In this document: positions 9,130 to 16,994 of the stretch, one piece after another | How the letters are laid out: the number at the start of each line of letters is the position of its first letter | Position numbering within the stretch: position 1 is the first letter of the stretch | Origin: Woeseia sp. | GTDB lineage: Bacteria; Pseudomonadota; Gammaproteobacteria; Steroidobacterales; Woeseiaceae | DNA: 64,000 nt | Direction: 5' to 3' | Assembly (NCBI GenBank): GCA_021773015.1 | Contig: JAJFKW010000002.1 | Coordinates: forward strand, 186,001 to 250,000 | Made by a program: the position numbers and the translations under genes | Notes under the pieces: generated by a model | Seen by the model: only the letters and a program-made list of their open reading frames with translations | Databases searched by the model: none | Told to the model about the DNA's origin: nothing

Positions 9130-9582
9130 ATGTCTGAAAACGCGGGCGACCTAGAGCAATCATTCTCTACCAAGCGAATATTCGTCAAGGACTTTTCGTT
9201 TGAGGCGCCAGGAGGTGCAAATACATTTACGAGTCCTTGGGACCCCGATGTAACAGTCGATGTGGATGTCACCAAAGAGGCGTTGGGAAATGATCACCAT
9301 GAAGTAACGCTGACATTAACCATTACCGTCTCTAACGCCGGTGCAACGGCATTTATGCTTGAAATATTTCAATGCGGCATATTTCAGTGCAGTGGCTTCC
9401 AGGGGGGCGAGCTGCACCGGGTGCTGCATACAATTTGTCCGAATTTGTTGTTTCCATATGCAGCGGAGGCTGTTGACGGTATGGCATTGAAGGGTAGTTT
9501 CCCAGCGTTGACATTGCAGCCGGTGAACTTTGATGCACTTTATCGTCAGAATGTTAGTGATGACGGGGATCGGGAAGATTAA
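9130..9582 (+). CDS. secB: SecB-family export chaperone paralogue
   Basis: A 150-residue cytoplasmic protein matching SecB along its whole length: FVKDFSFEAPGGAN at the N-terminus, FQCGIFQCSGF, ICPNLLFPYAAE, GSFPALTLQPVNFDALY, and an acidic C-terminal tail. SecB tetramers hold outer-membrane precursors unfolded and hand them to SecA. The acidic residues of the KDxSFE segment and the Glu before the GIF motif, known as SecA-docking positions in E. coli SecB, are retained, whereas the usual Arg in FPYARE is Ala here. GGGGTGA lies six bases before the ATG. Its position inside a receptor operon, rather than at the housekeeping secB locus, suggests a dedicated paralogue. Whether the genome has another secB cannot be seen. 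Confidence 0.88.
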   Translation: MSENAGDLEQSFSTKRIFVKDFSFEAPGGANTFTSPWDPDVTVDVDVTKEALGNDHHEVTLTLTITVSNAGATAFMLEIFQCGIFQCSGFQGGELHRVLHTICPNLLFPYAAEAVDGMALKGSFPALTLQPVNFDALYRQNVSDDGDRED

Positions 9583-12199
9583 TTCACGTTCGCGACAATT
9601 CATTGGGCTGGTGCTGCTTTCGTTACTAATATGGCTAGCTGCATGTGAACGACGACCTGATATCAAAGCGACGCATTCAACTATTGATCAAAATCAATTG
9701 GATGAATTTGCTGAATCATTGCAAGTCAACTATACGGTTATTAACAATCTCGAAAAAGGTCGATGTGGATCGGCCGGGCGATGCTTTTCGGTCAGTATTG
9801 TCCTTGGCACAAAAAGGGCATTTGCGTTGTCCGGTTGGCAACTCTACTTTAGTCAGTATTTTCCCCTACACCATGTGCTTAGCGATGAATTCGCAGTGGA
9901 AACGATCAACGGCGACCTGAAGCGGATAATTCCTAATGACGATTATCGTGGCTTCAAACCAGGAGAGTCCAAGAATCTAACTATGTACATTGAGGGTACT
10001 CATGGCAATGAGTTCGAAGCAATGCCAAATTATTACGTGGTTGGCAACGGACTTGAGCCGCGATTAGTCCAAAGTACTGTACCAACGACTGACGTCGATT
10101 CGGGCCTTGAAGTTATGCCACATTTGTCTGCATTCACGGATGCGGAACGGCAGTTTCGCATTACTGAATCTGAGAACATTCAATGGGCAACCGCGGAGGT
10201 GCTTTACGATCGGAATCGAGAGTCGATTCATGATCCGAATGCAGGTATCGGCGAGATTATTCCGTCTCCTCGACATGTTGAGCTCGATTCCCAACGTCGC
10301 CAGTTGAATTTGGCCAGCGGAGTATCTATTCAGCTAAATGGGCTGGAGCGTCGAACGATGGCCGTGGCCCTGAACAGGTTGGCGACGCTTGGGGTTTCCG
10401 AGCGCGACGGCGGTATCCCGCTATCGGTGTCACTTGAAAGCGCTGATGACGGAATCGAAATCAGCGAGTCTTATTCGCTGAAAATCGATAGTGGAGGCAT
10501 TGGTATTTGGGCTACCGATGAGCCGGGAGCATTCTACGCCTTACAGTCTCTCGTCGGGTTACTGCGGCCTGCTGACATGCATCTGCCATACGTGACGATT
10601 ATGGATAGCCCACGGTATTCTTTTCGAGGTTTGCATATTGACGTCGCCCGAAATTTTCATTCGAAAGAGCTCATTCTGCGAATAATTGAGCAGATGGCAG
10701 CTTACAAACTGAACAAATTGCATTTTCATCTGGGTGACGATGAAGGCTGGAGAGTGCAAATACCGGGTTTACCGGAACTGACAGATATTGGCAGCAAGCG
10801 ATGCCACGACCCAACAGAGTCGCGCTGCTTGTTGCCGCAATTGGGTTCCGGGCCGTTTGGCAATACCGGTGTCGATGGTTTTTACTCCGTAGCCGATTAC
10901 CAGGAAATTCTCGCGACCGCAGCTGCTAACCAAATCCAGGTTATCCCATCCTTTGACATGCCTGGTCACTCACGTTCAGCGGTCAAGTCGATGGAGGCAC
11001 GGTACAGAAAGTATGTCGCTGCAGGAGACGACACAAAGGCGACGCAATATCTGCTGACTGATCTAGAAGATTCCAGTCAATACAACAGCATTCAGAACTA
11101 TACGGACAATACGATCAACGTATGTCTTGAATCGAGCTATGCGTTTGTCGAGAAAGTCATCACTGAAATGCAGAAGATTCATGATCGCGCTGGCCATCCG
11201 TTGACCCGCTATCACATTGGCGCGGACGAGACTGCGGGCGCGTGGAAAGACTCTCCAGAATGCGATCGATTTCTTAGTGAGCATTCGGGCCTTGTTACCG
11301 ACGCAAATCAGCTCGGTTCGTACTTCATAGAACGCGTTGCCGAAATGCTAACAGCTAAAGGCATCGAACCAGCTGGATGGGGCGACGGTATGGGCCATAC
11401 CAACGTCGACAACATGCCCGCCGTCGTTCAATCGAATGCTTGGGGTCGGCTTATCGATCCTGCGCACGTATCTGCTCACAGACAAGTCAACAATGGATGG
11501 GAAGTGGTAGTGTCAACACCAGATGTCACGTACTTCGACTTTCCCTATGAAGCCGATCCGAAAGAGCGTGGCTTTTACTGGGCATCGCGACAGACGAATA
11601 CACGCAAGGTATTCGAATTCATGCCAGACAACCTGCCAGTACATGCGGAATTCTGGACCGATTCGGAAGGGCTGGACTTCGCACTGCATGATGCGCAGCC
11701 GATGCATGCCGGTCGCGGATTTGTTGGTATGCAAGGGCATGTTTGGTCCGAAACGATGCGTTCGGATGAACAAGTGGAGTACATGTTGTTCCCACGGCTG
11801 CTGGCGTTGGCGGAGCGCGCGTGGCACCGCGCGCCATGGGAGGTCCCTTATGACACTGACGGAGCAAGCTACGGAAGAGATAGTGGTCGTTTCACTGAAG
11901 AATTACGTAAAAAAAGAGATAGCGATTGGAATCGATTTGCAAACATTGTCGCGAGCAATGAACTCGCAAAACTCGATTTGGCAGGCATTGCTTATCGTAT
12001 ACCGACGGTGGGTGCGAGGCGGACCGCTGGCAGGCTGCACTGTAATTTAATATTTCCCGGGCTCAAAATCGAATTTCGCATAGATGAAGGCGATTGGGAG
12101 ACCTACGACGGGCCGACCCACGTTGGCGATAACGCGGTTGAGGTACGTGCGGTTTCTGCGGATGGTCAGCGTCGAGGCCGTAGACTGCAGGTACATTAG
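9560..12199 (+). CDS. Beta-N-acetylhexosaminidase lipoprotein, GH20 (chitobiase type)
   Basis: About 879 residues. The frame runs upstream to 9530 inside secB; the ATG at 9560 gives a compact lipoprotein signal (basic n-region, hydrophobic LVLLSLLIWLAAC lipobox), overlapping secB by 23 bases. Domain order follows chitobiase: a carbohydrate-binding-like N-domain, a GH20b domain, the TIM barrel beginning near RYSFRGLHIDVARNFHS, and an Ig-like C-terminal domain. The catalytic Asp-Glu pair is seen in YHIGADETAGAW, close to the family's HxGxDE. It should release terminal GlcNAc (or GalNAc) from oligosaccharides at the cell envelope after receptor uptake. The product feeds the symporter, kinase and deacetylase encoded next to it. 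Confidence 0.92.
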   Translation: MTGIGKINSRSRQFIGLVLLSLLIWLAACERRPDIKATHSTIDQNQLDEFAESLQVNYTVINNLEKGRCGSAGRCFSVSIVLGTKRAFALSGWQLYFSQYFPLHHVLSDEFAVETINGDLKRIIPNDDYRGFKPGESKNLTMYIEGTHGNEFEAMPNYYVVGNGLEPRLVQSTVPTTDVDSGLEVMPHLSAFTDAERQFRITESENIQWATAEVLYDRNRESIHDPNAGIGEIIPSPRHVELDSQRRQLNLASGVSIQLNGLERRTMAVALNRLATLGVSERDGGIPLSVSLESADDGIEISESYSLKIDSGGIGIWATDEPGAFYALQSLVGLLRPADMHLPYVTIMDSPRYSFRGLHIDVARNFHSKELILRIIEQMAAYKLNKLHFHLGDDEGWRVQIPGLPELTDIGSKRCHDPTESRCLLPQLGSGPFGNTGVDGFYSVADYQEILATAAANQIQVIPSFDMPGHSRSAVKSMEARYRKYVAAGDDTKATQYLLTDLEDSSQYNSIQNYTDNTINVCLESSYAFVEKVITEMQKIHDRAGHPLTRYHIGADETAGAWKDSPECDRFLSEHSGLVTDANQLGSYFIERVAEMLTAKGIEPAGWGDGMGHTNVDNMPAVVQSNAWGRLIDPAHVSAHRQVNNGWEVVVSTPDVTYFDFPYEADPKERGFYWASRQTNTRKVFEFMPDNLPVHAEFWTDSEGLDFALHDAQPMHAGRGFVGMQGHVWSETMRSDEQVEYMLFPRLLALAERAWHRAPWEVPYDTDGASYGRDSGRFTEELRKKRDSDWNRFANIVASNELAKLDLAGIAYRIPTVGARRTAGRLHCNLIFPGLKIEFRIDEGDWETYDGPTHVGDNAVEVRAVSADGQRRGRRLQVH

Positions 12200-12201
12200 T
12201 T

Positions 12202-14106
12202 GTGCAGTTTTCCGCCGCACGATTTACCATCTTATACATCGCGTTGTGTAGTCTATGCGCGAGCTGCGGTGGAGGCGGCACCGACGGGGCCAGCGCCAGT
12301 GCACCACCATTAATCGTAAACGGTGCGCCTGTTGCTGACGCTGGTCGCGGCGGCAATTTCCAAGCAAACGTGCTCATTGCTTTGGACTGCAGCGGCAGTT
12401 CGGATCCGCAAGGCGATGCACTGACTTACTTATGGCAGCAAACTGACGGCCCGATGGTGCAGTTGAGCGACGATCGTTCTTGCAATCCAACTTTCGTCGC
12501 ACCTGATGCGACTGTGACGATCACGTTTCGCCTACAGGTCAGCGATACGCTGTCGGAAAGCGTGGATGCCGTGTCTTATCGGATTTCAGGGTCAGAGGCG
12601 CTTCCGCCTGTAACGTTTACCGAAGTAGGCGCTGCCGCAGGATTTTCACCTTACGTCATGGCAATCGGACCTCACGCCGGGATTGCCGTCGAAGACATCG
12701 ATGGCAACGGCTTCCTGGATATCTTTGTCCCGAATGGCGAGGGCAATGCGGATCAGATTTACGTGAATCGGGGAGATGGCACCTTTCAGGATATTTCAGC
12801 GAGTGTCGGTTTGGACTCAATGCAGAATCATCGCAGTGCGCTGTGGGTTGACTATGACGGTGATCACGATCTCGATCTTGTCATTGGCGGTGATTGCCGA
12901 GACGATCCAGTCTCATTGGATGTCTGCAATGACCCACAGAATCTTTGGCTCTATCGACAAGATCCATCGGGCAGTTTTGAAGACGTTAGCGATGCCGCAG
13001 GTTTGAGTGTTGCATGGGGTGGTAGGGCTGATTGGCATCGTGGTGGAATTTCCGCCGGCGACATCAACAACGACGGTTACCTCGACTTGGTTGTGGTTGG
13101 TTGGCACGACAGGGCGTATCTTTTTCTCAATAACAGTGACGGCACGTTCACGGATATCGCGGTTTCGTCGAACGTGTCCGAAGACGTGTTTGCCTACCAG
13201 CAAGCGGTGTTTCACGATTTTGATCGTGACGGATGGATTGACCTATATTTCGCAATTGACGGTCAGGTATCGAATCGACTCTATATCAACCAAAGGGATA
13301 ACACCTTTCTGGACATTGCCGAATCCGCAGGTGTCGCGTACGCGTCGACAGACATGGGAATCGCGTTGGGCGATGTGAATAATGACGGCTATGTTGATCT
13401 ATATGTTACAGAGATAAGCCAGTTCGTAAACGATGAGTACGTCCATAATCAGCTGTACGTAAACAATGCGAGTGGGACGACACCATCTTTCACTGAGATA
13501 TCCGAGACTGTGGGTGTACAGAACGGTTTTTGGGGTTGGGGAGCTACATTCATTGACTATGACAACGATGGATGGCAAGACCTCGCAACGACGAATGGAA
13601 AAAACCTAGCTGGCTGGACTGACGATCATTCGAGATTGTGGAGAAATAGCGGAATAACCGGTCGTGCATTTGACGACGTTTCTGCGGCCGCACATTTCGA
13701 TGACGACTATATTGGCGCGGGCCTAATTGCCGCTGATTTAGACCGAGACGGTGACCTTGATTTGTTACAAACGACCAGCGAAAACGGCCCGTTACGATTT
13801 TTGCGCAACAATGCGGAAAGCATTAGTGCTACGGCCAACAACTTCGTATCCATCAAACCGCGAATGACTGGTACGAATCACTGGGCTATCGGTGCAGTTG
13901 TTACAATCGAAGTTGGTGCCAATCGCATGACACGCGTGATCACGGCGGGAACCAGTACCGATTCGCAAGAACCTGCTGAAGCTCATTTTGGACTTGAATT
14001 GGCCGACGCTGTGGACCGCGTGATTATCGATTGGCCGGGCGGGATTCAATCTGTTCATGTAGACCTGGCGGCAAATCAGGAGCACTTAGTCAGTTTTGAT
14101 CAGTAA
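12202..14106 (+). CDS. FG-GAP/VCBS repeat lipoprotein with PKD-like and UnbV/ASPIC domains
   Basis: A 634-residue protein starting with GTG two bases after the GH20 stop. It has a lipoprotein signal with lipobox LCASC followed by a Gly-rich tether. Residues about 35-130 resemble a PKD-like domain (GSSDPQGDALTYLWQQTDGP). A series of FG-GAP beta-propeller repeats follows, with calcium-loop-like DxDGxGxxD segments such as DIDGNGFLD, DYDGDHDLDL, DINNDGYLDL and DVNNDGYVDL. The C-terminus (about 550-634) matches the ASPIC/UnbV module, including IDWPGG. A surface-exposed glycan-binding or scaffolding role in the chitin operon is inferred; no catalytic residues are apparent. Confidence 0.85.
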   Translation: MQFSAARFTILYIALCSLCASCGGGGTDGASASAPPLIVNGAPVADAGRGGNFQANVLIALDCSGSSDPQGDALTYLWQQTDGPMVQLSDDRSCNPTFVAPDATVTITFRLQVSDTLSESVDAVSYRISGSEALPPVTFTEVGAAAGFSPYVMAIGPHAGIAVEDIDGNGFLDIFVPNGEGNADQIYVNRGDGTFQDISASVGLDSMQNHRSALWVDYDGDHDLDLVIGGDCRDDPVSLDVCNDPQNLWLYRQDPSGSFEDVSDAAGLSVAWGGRADWHRGGISAGDINNDGYLDLVVVGWHDRAYLFLNNSDGTFTDIAVSSNVSEDVFAYQQAVFHDFDRDGWIDLYFAIDGQVSNRLYINQRDNTFLDIAESAGVAYASTDMGIALGDVNNDGYVDLYVTEISQFVNDEYVHNQLYVNNASGTTPSFTEISETVGVQNGFWGWGATFIDYDNDGWQDLATTNGKNLAGWTDDHSRLWRNSGITGRAFDDVSAAAHFDDDYIGAGLIAADLDRDGDLDLLQTTSENGPLRFLRNNAESISATANNFVSIKPRMTGTNHWAIGAVVTIEVGANRMTRVITAGTSTDSQEPAEAHFGLELADAVDRVIIDWPGGIQSVHVDLAANQEHLVSFDQ

Positions 14107-14130
14107 GTGGCTTGCCGATTGGCCGAAATT

Positions 14131-14155
14131 AGCAATACAGCCTAAAAGTATTGCT
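14131..14155. terminator. Hairpin between convergent genes
   Basis: AGCAATAC and GTATTGCT form perfect 8-bp arms around a 9-base loop, in the 68-base gap between the convergent FG-GAP gene and the small membrane-protein gene. AT-rich and symmetric, it could end transcription from either side, but it lacks a good T-run. Confidence 0.4.
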
Positions 14156-14174
14156 ATTGCAAACTACGATCGAA

Positions 14175-14585
14175 TCAATCACTCCTGCCGTCCAGCGCCA
14201 TTTTGCCGTCTCTCCATCGCCGCGTAGCAACACTACGACTGTGCTTAGACAGTTGAATTCCGATACCGGCCAAAGCGAATAAAGTGCCGGCGAGCACACT
14301 CGACAATATTCGCGTCATTCCCGATGCTGGATTTACGCCGGCTTCTGGCACCGATCCAACTGCAAAAACAAGCCCTGCGAGCAATGGTACGACATATAAC
14401 ATAAGCGCCGAGAACACGACCCAAAACGTGACTTCCTCGGTGTCATCGCAAATAGAGTTCAACATTGTTCGAAGTGGCGTTGATAACGTGAACATCAGCG
14501 CCGTGCTGATAGATAGGCTAATGAGTATGGCGATTGGAAGCGCGAGAGAAGTCGTCATCAGTGTGTCCATTTGTATCCAATTCAC
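14175..14585 (-). CDS. Small three- to four-helix membrane protein of unknown function
   Basis: Up to 136 residues from a GTG; an ATG at 14570 (sixth codon) is an equally good start. Hydrophobic segments lie at about 10-35, 50-75 and 90-112, followed by a basic Ser/Arg tail (SKHSRSVATRRWRDGK) that is probably cytoplasmic. I recognise no family. It stands alone, convergent with the chitin operon and divergent from the next regulator-membrane pair. Confidence 0.6.
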   Translation of the reverse strand: MNWIQMDTLMTTSLALPIAILISLSISTALMFTLSTPLRTMLNSICDDTEEVTFWVVFSALMLYVVPLLAGLVFAVGSVPEAGVNPASGMTRILSSVLAGTLFALAGIGIQLSKHSRSVATRRWRDGKMALDGRSD

Positions 14586-14780
14586 CCCACATGCTAAACA
14601 TGCGCCTCAACGGAGGCTTCCAGTTTGATATTCGAGGAATAGAATATCGACGCTGGCTCGCAAAGCAGGGGCTTGCAGCGTGACAATTGGCTGGTGGAGA
14701 GCCCTGTAGATCTTCGACCTAGGGATACTCGTAAATGTTGTAACGAGCACAAGTCTGTCGTGTAGACTTCACTACTGTTA

Positions 14781-14854
14781 CTTTCCAATAGGGAAACATA
14801 TGTCTTGCCATAGTGGAAAGGTATGATGTAGTATTGTCTTTCCATACAGGAAAG
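14781..14854 (+). promoter_or_regulatory. Three inverted repeats (CTTTCC-N5-GGAAAG) before the membrane protein/regulator operon
   Basis: Three variants of a 17-base palindrome are present: 14781-14797 (CTTTCCAATAGGGAAAC), 14804-14820 (CTTGCCATAGTGGAAAG) and 14838-14854 (CTTTCCATACAGGAAAG). The last is exactly symmetric in its arms and ends 14 bases before the ATG of the operon. The repeated dyad just upstream of an operon that encodes a small winged-helix regulator points to autoregulation. Confidence 0.65.
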
Positions 14855-14868
14855 AGACTGCTGCTACG

Positions 14869-15324
14869 ATGAGCAAAACAGACATTAGTACAGATGAGGC
14901 GCAAGTTGCGCTGGATCTTACGGAGAAAATGCAATCGGCCGGTTACCGGCATGCGTCGCCACCACGTTGGCTGGGTGCTGCAGTGGCCGCTTCTGTCGCG
15001 AGTCTTTTCGCCTTGTATGCTATGGCGGATCCTTATCCGTACATTGCTCTGCCAATCATTTTTGTAGCAATTATTGTGGCAACAGCCCGCAGCAACCAGT
15101 CCGCCTATGCGAAGCAATTTCCAGTAAGCAAAACGGGTTGGTACGCACTGGCCGGCATAGGCATATTTCTTGTACTACTCTTTTTTGGCGGCATCTACAT
15201 AAAGAGGGCTTACGATCTCACCTGGGTACCATTGGTGACCGGACTCATTGCAGGCGGTGCGATATTTCTATTGAGTGAAAGCGAACGGCGGCACTACGCA
15301 TCCAAGATCGATGAAGGCGCATAG
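14869..15324 (+). CDS. Small membrane protein co-encoded with a winged-helix regulator
   Basis: 151 residues with four hydrophobic segments (about 40-60, 65-80, 95-115, 122-138) flanked by charged ends. No family is recognised. It is followed after two bases by the HTH regulator, and three operator-like palindromes lie just before its start. Such pairs often form a regulated envelope or stress module, but the function cannot be read from the sequence. Confidence 0.75.
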   Translation: MSKTDISTDEAQVALDLTEKMQSAGYRHASPPRWLGAAVAASVASLFALYAMADPYPYIALPIIFVAIIVATARSNQSAYAKQFPVSKTGWYALAGIGIFLVLLFFGGIYIKRAYDLTWVPLVTGLIAGGAIFLLSESERRHYASKIDEGA

Positions 15325-15326
15325 AG

Positions 15327-15629
15327 ATGATCACGGTGCGGTTCGACCCAGTTATCCATGCGCCCAATCGCCTGCAAATATGTGCGCTACTAACGCCGTT
15401 GGAAGAGGCGGAATTTCAGCTCTTGCGTGACGAACTTGGAGTAAGCGATTCCGTATTGTCCAAACATCTGAAGCAGCTCGAGGAAGCCGGCTATGTGAAG
15501 TTTCGAAAGAGCGCAGTAAACGGACGGCAGCGTTTGTGGGCAAGGCTGACGACCGCAGGGCGGCGAGCTTTCGCCGGCCATGTTGGCGAACTAAATCGTC
15601 TAATCGGCGCAGCCTCCGGTTCATCATGA
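15327..15629 (+). CDS. Winged-helix transcriptional regulator (HTH_34/MarR-like)
   Basis: 100 residues that are essentially one winged-helix domain: NRLQICALLTPLEEAEFQLL, the recognition region GVSDSVLSKHLKQLEEAGYV, and the wing FRKSAVNGRQRLWARLT. It resembles the short one-domain regulators of the HTH_34 type that accompany membrane-protein genes. It lacks a ligand-binding domain. It is predicted to bind the three palindromes at 14781-14854 and repress its own operon. Confidence 0.85.
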   Translation: MITVRFDPVIHAPNRLQICALLTPLEEAEFQLLRDELGVSDSVLSKHLKQLEEAGYVKFRKSAVNGRQRLWARLTTAGRRAFAGHVGELNRLIGAASGSS

Positions 15630-15806
15630 TGCCATACGATGAGAATTCGCAATCCATTTCCGTCTGCATCGACAGTTACGCGTATCTTATTTTTGTCGCT
15701 GTGCAATAATTGATCAGATTGTCTAATCGATTCGTGATCCAAACATCGACAATGGAGCAAGACAAGTTGAAATTATTTTTGTGTCGAATATCTGCGGAGT
15801 ATCACT

Positions 15807-16475
15807 GTGAGAGCTATTCTCAAAATTTTCGTCATTTGGGCGGTTTTTTCTGCAGGACTGGCGATAGCTGATGAAGACTGGAAGCTTCGCAAAGATAAAG
15901 ACGGCATTCAGGTATATACAAAGAACATCGAGGGTTCCGCGCATGCAGCCGTCCGCTCGACCACGATTATCAATGGTGTCACACTCGCTTCATTCGTGGC
16001 GCTGATTAACGACGCTGAGGCCTGTTCTGATTGGGCTGACAAATGCGCCGAGTCTTATGTTCACGAACGCGTTAGCGATACCGAGCTGTTTGTGTATACG
16101 CATAACGATCTGCCGTTCCCTGTGAAGGATAGGGACGTCTTGGCGCATATCAAGTGGACGCAGGACGACACCACTTTAGAAGTGGTCATGAACAGCGAAG
16201 CAACAACCGGAGTTGTCGATGAAGTAGAGGGCAGGTTACGCCTAACCGATGCGAAGGCGAGCTGGCGCTTCAGGCCATTAGCATCTGGCGACATCGAGGT
16301 TACGAGCGACGCACACATTAATCCCGGTTCGAGCTTACCAGGATGGATTACCAATAGGTTATTGGTGAAAACCCCATTCGAAACCATGAAGTCATTCGCA
16401 GCCGAAGTACTTAAGCCGAAATATCAGAATGCGGTGGTCTCTTTCGTGACAGAGCCAACTAACTCGAGCGGCTAG
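15807..16475 (+). CDS. START-domain lipid-binding protein, exported
   Basis: 222 residues starting with GTG, with GGAG eight bases upstream. An N-terminal signal peptide (cleavage after IAD or ALA-like region, residues about 1-20) precedes a START/SRPBCC fold: WKLRKDKDGIQVYTK, CSDWADKCAESY, NDLPFPVKDRDV, SWRFRPL and HINPGSSLPGWITN. START domains bind hydrophobic ligands in a deep cavity. A periplasmic location is inferred from the signal. The ligand is unknown. The two small downstream frames may be co-transcribed. Confidence 0.85.
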   Translation: MRAILKIFVIWAVFSAGLAIADEDWKLRKDKDGIQVYTKNIEGSAHAAVRSTTIINGVTLASFVALINDAEACSDWADKCAESYVHERVSDTELFVYTHNDLPFPVKDRDVLAHIKWTQDDTTLEVVMNSEATTGVVDEVEGRLRLTDAKASWRFRPLASGDIEVTSDAHINPGSSLPGWITNRLLVKTPFETMKSFAAEVLKPKYQNAVVSFVTEPTNSSG

Positions 16476-16479
16476 CCAA

Positions 16480-16617
16480 ATGTTTCGTTGGTGGCAAGAA
16501 GCCGTTCTGACGCTACAACTGCCAGAAAAAGAATTGGAAAATTCGATAGCGGCCGAGAGGAATAGGCGATTTACTAATTTTACGCGGACGACGATGAGCC
16601 AACGTCAAGTAATATAG
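16480..16617 (+). CDS. Candidate small ORF, 45 residues
   Basis: An ATG four bases after the START-gene stop opens a 45-codon frame (begins MFRWWQEAVL, then PEKELENSIAAERNRR) whose stop lies two bases before the ATG of the next gene. The tight packing between two plausible genes favours a real small gene. There is no convincing ribosome site and no recognised family, so the call is tentative. Confidence 0.4.
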   Translation: MFRWWQEAVLTLQLPEKELENSIAAERNRRFTNFTRTTMSQRQVI

Positions 16618-16619
16618 CT

Positions 16620-16919
16620 ATGCGCGATCCGACCAAGCAGACAAAGCGTGATGACCCGGCAAACTTAATAGGGCGCCACCGCTCGCTGATTCATTCGGAG
16701 AATAAAAAGGTTAATTCGCACCGTCAGCGAGTAAGCGGCGAGTGGTTTTTGAATACCCTGATTCTCGAAGATGTCAGCGTGCCGTTTAAATACAAACGTA
16801 AGAAGCGCTACCGTGACTTGCAGGGTGCACGCGTAAATATAACTTACTACGCTGACACTGAAGAAGTGGCGGGAATTCAAATCGACGTGATGCGTGTCGT
16901 TCGATTATTGCGCGCTTGA
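16620..16919 (+). CDS. Conserved-looking basic protein of unknown function
   Basis: 99 residues, hydrophilic and strongly basic in its first half (GRHRSLIHSENKKVNSHRQR), with a central VSGEWFLNTLILEDVSVPFKYKRK-like block split by charged loops and a C-terminus ending VMRVVRLLRA. The composition suggests a nucleic-acid- or ribosome-associated protein, but that is inference. I have the impression of a family seen in other gammaproteobacteria yet cannot name it. Confidence 0.65.
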   Translation: MRDPTKQTKRDDPANLIGRHRSLIHSENKKVNSHRQRVSGEWFLNTLILEDVSVPFKYKRKKRYRDLQGARVNITYYADTEEVAGIQIDVMRVVRLLRA

Positions 16920-16994
16920 AATTAGCACACGAATTGCTGCGCGAGGTGGATGTGAAAATACCAAGGGCAGTTGGCTGCAAGTAGAGAAAACCCT

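Noticed and set aside
15749-15870. Short frame starting ATGGAGCAAGAC upstream of the START gene
   Set aside because: It runs into the START gene out of frame and ends soon; no supporting ribosome site.
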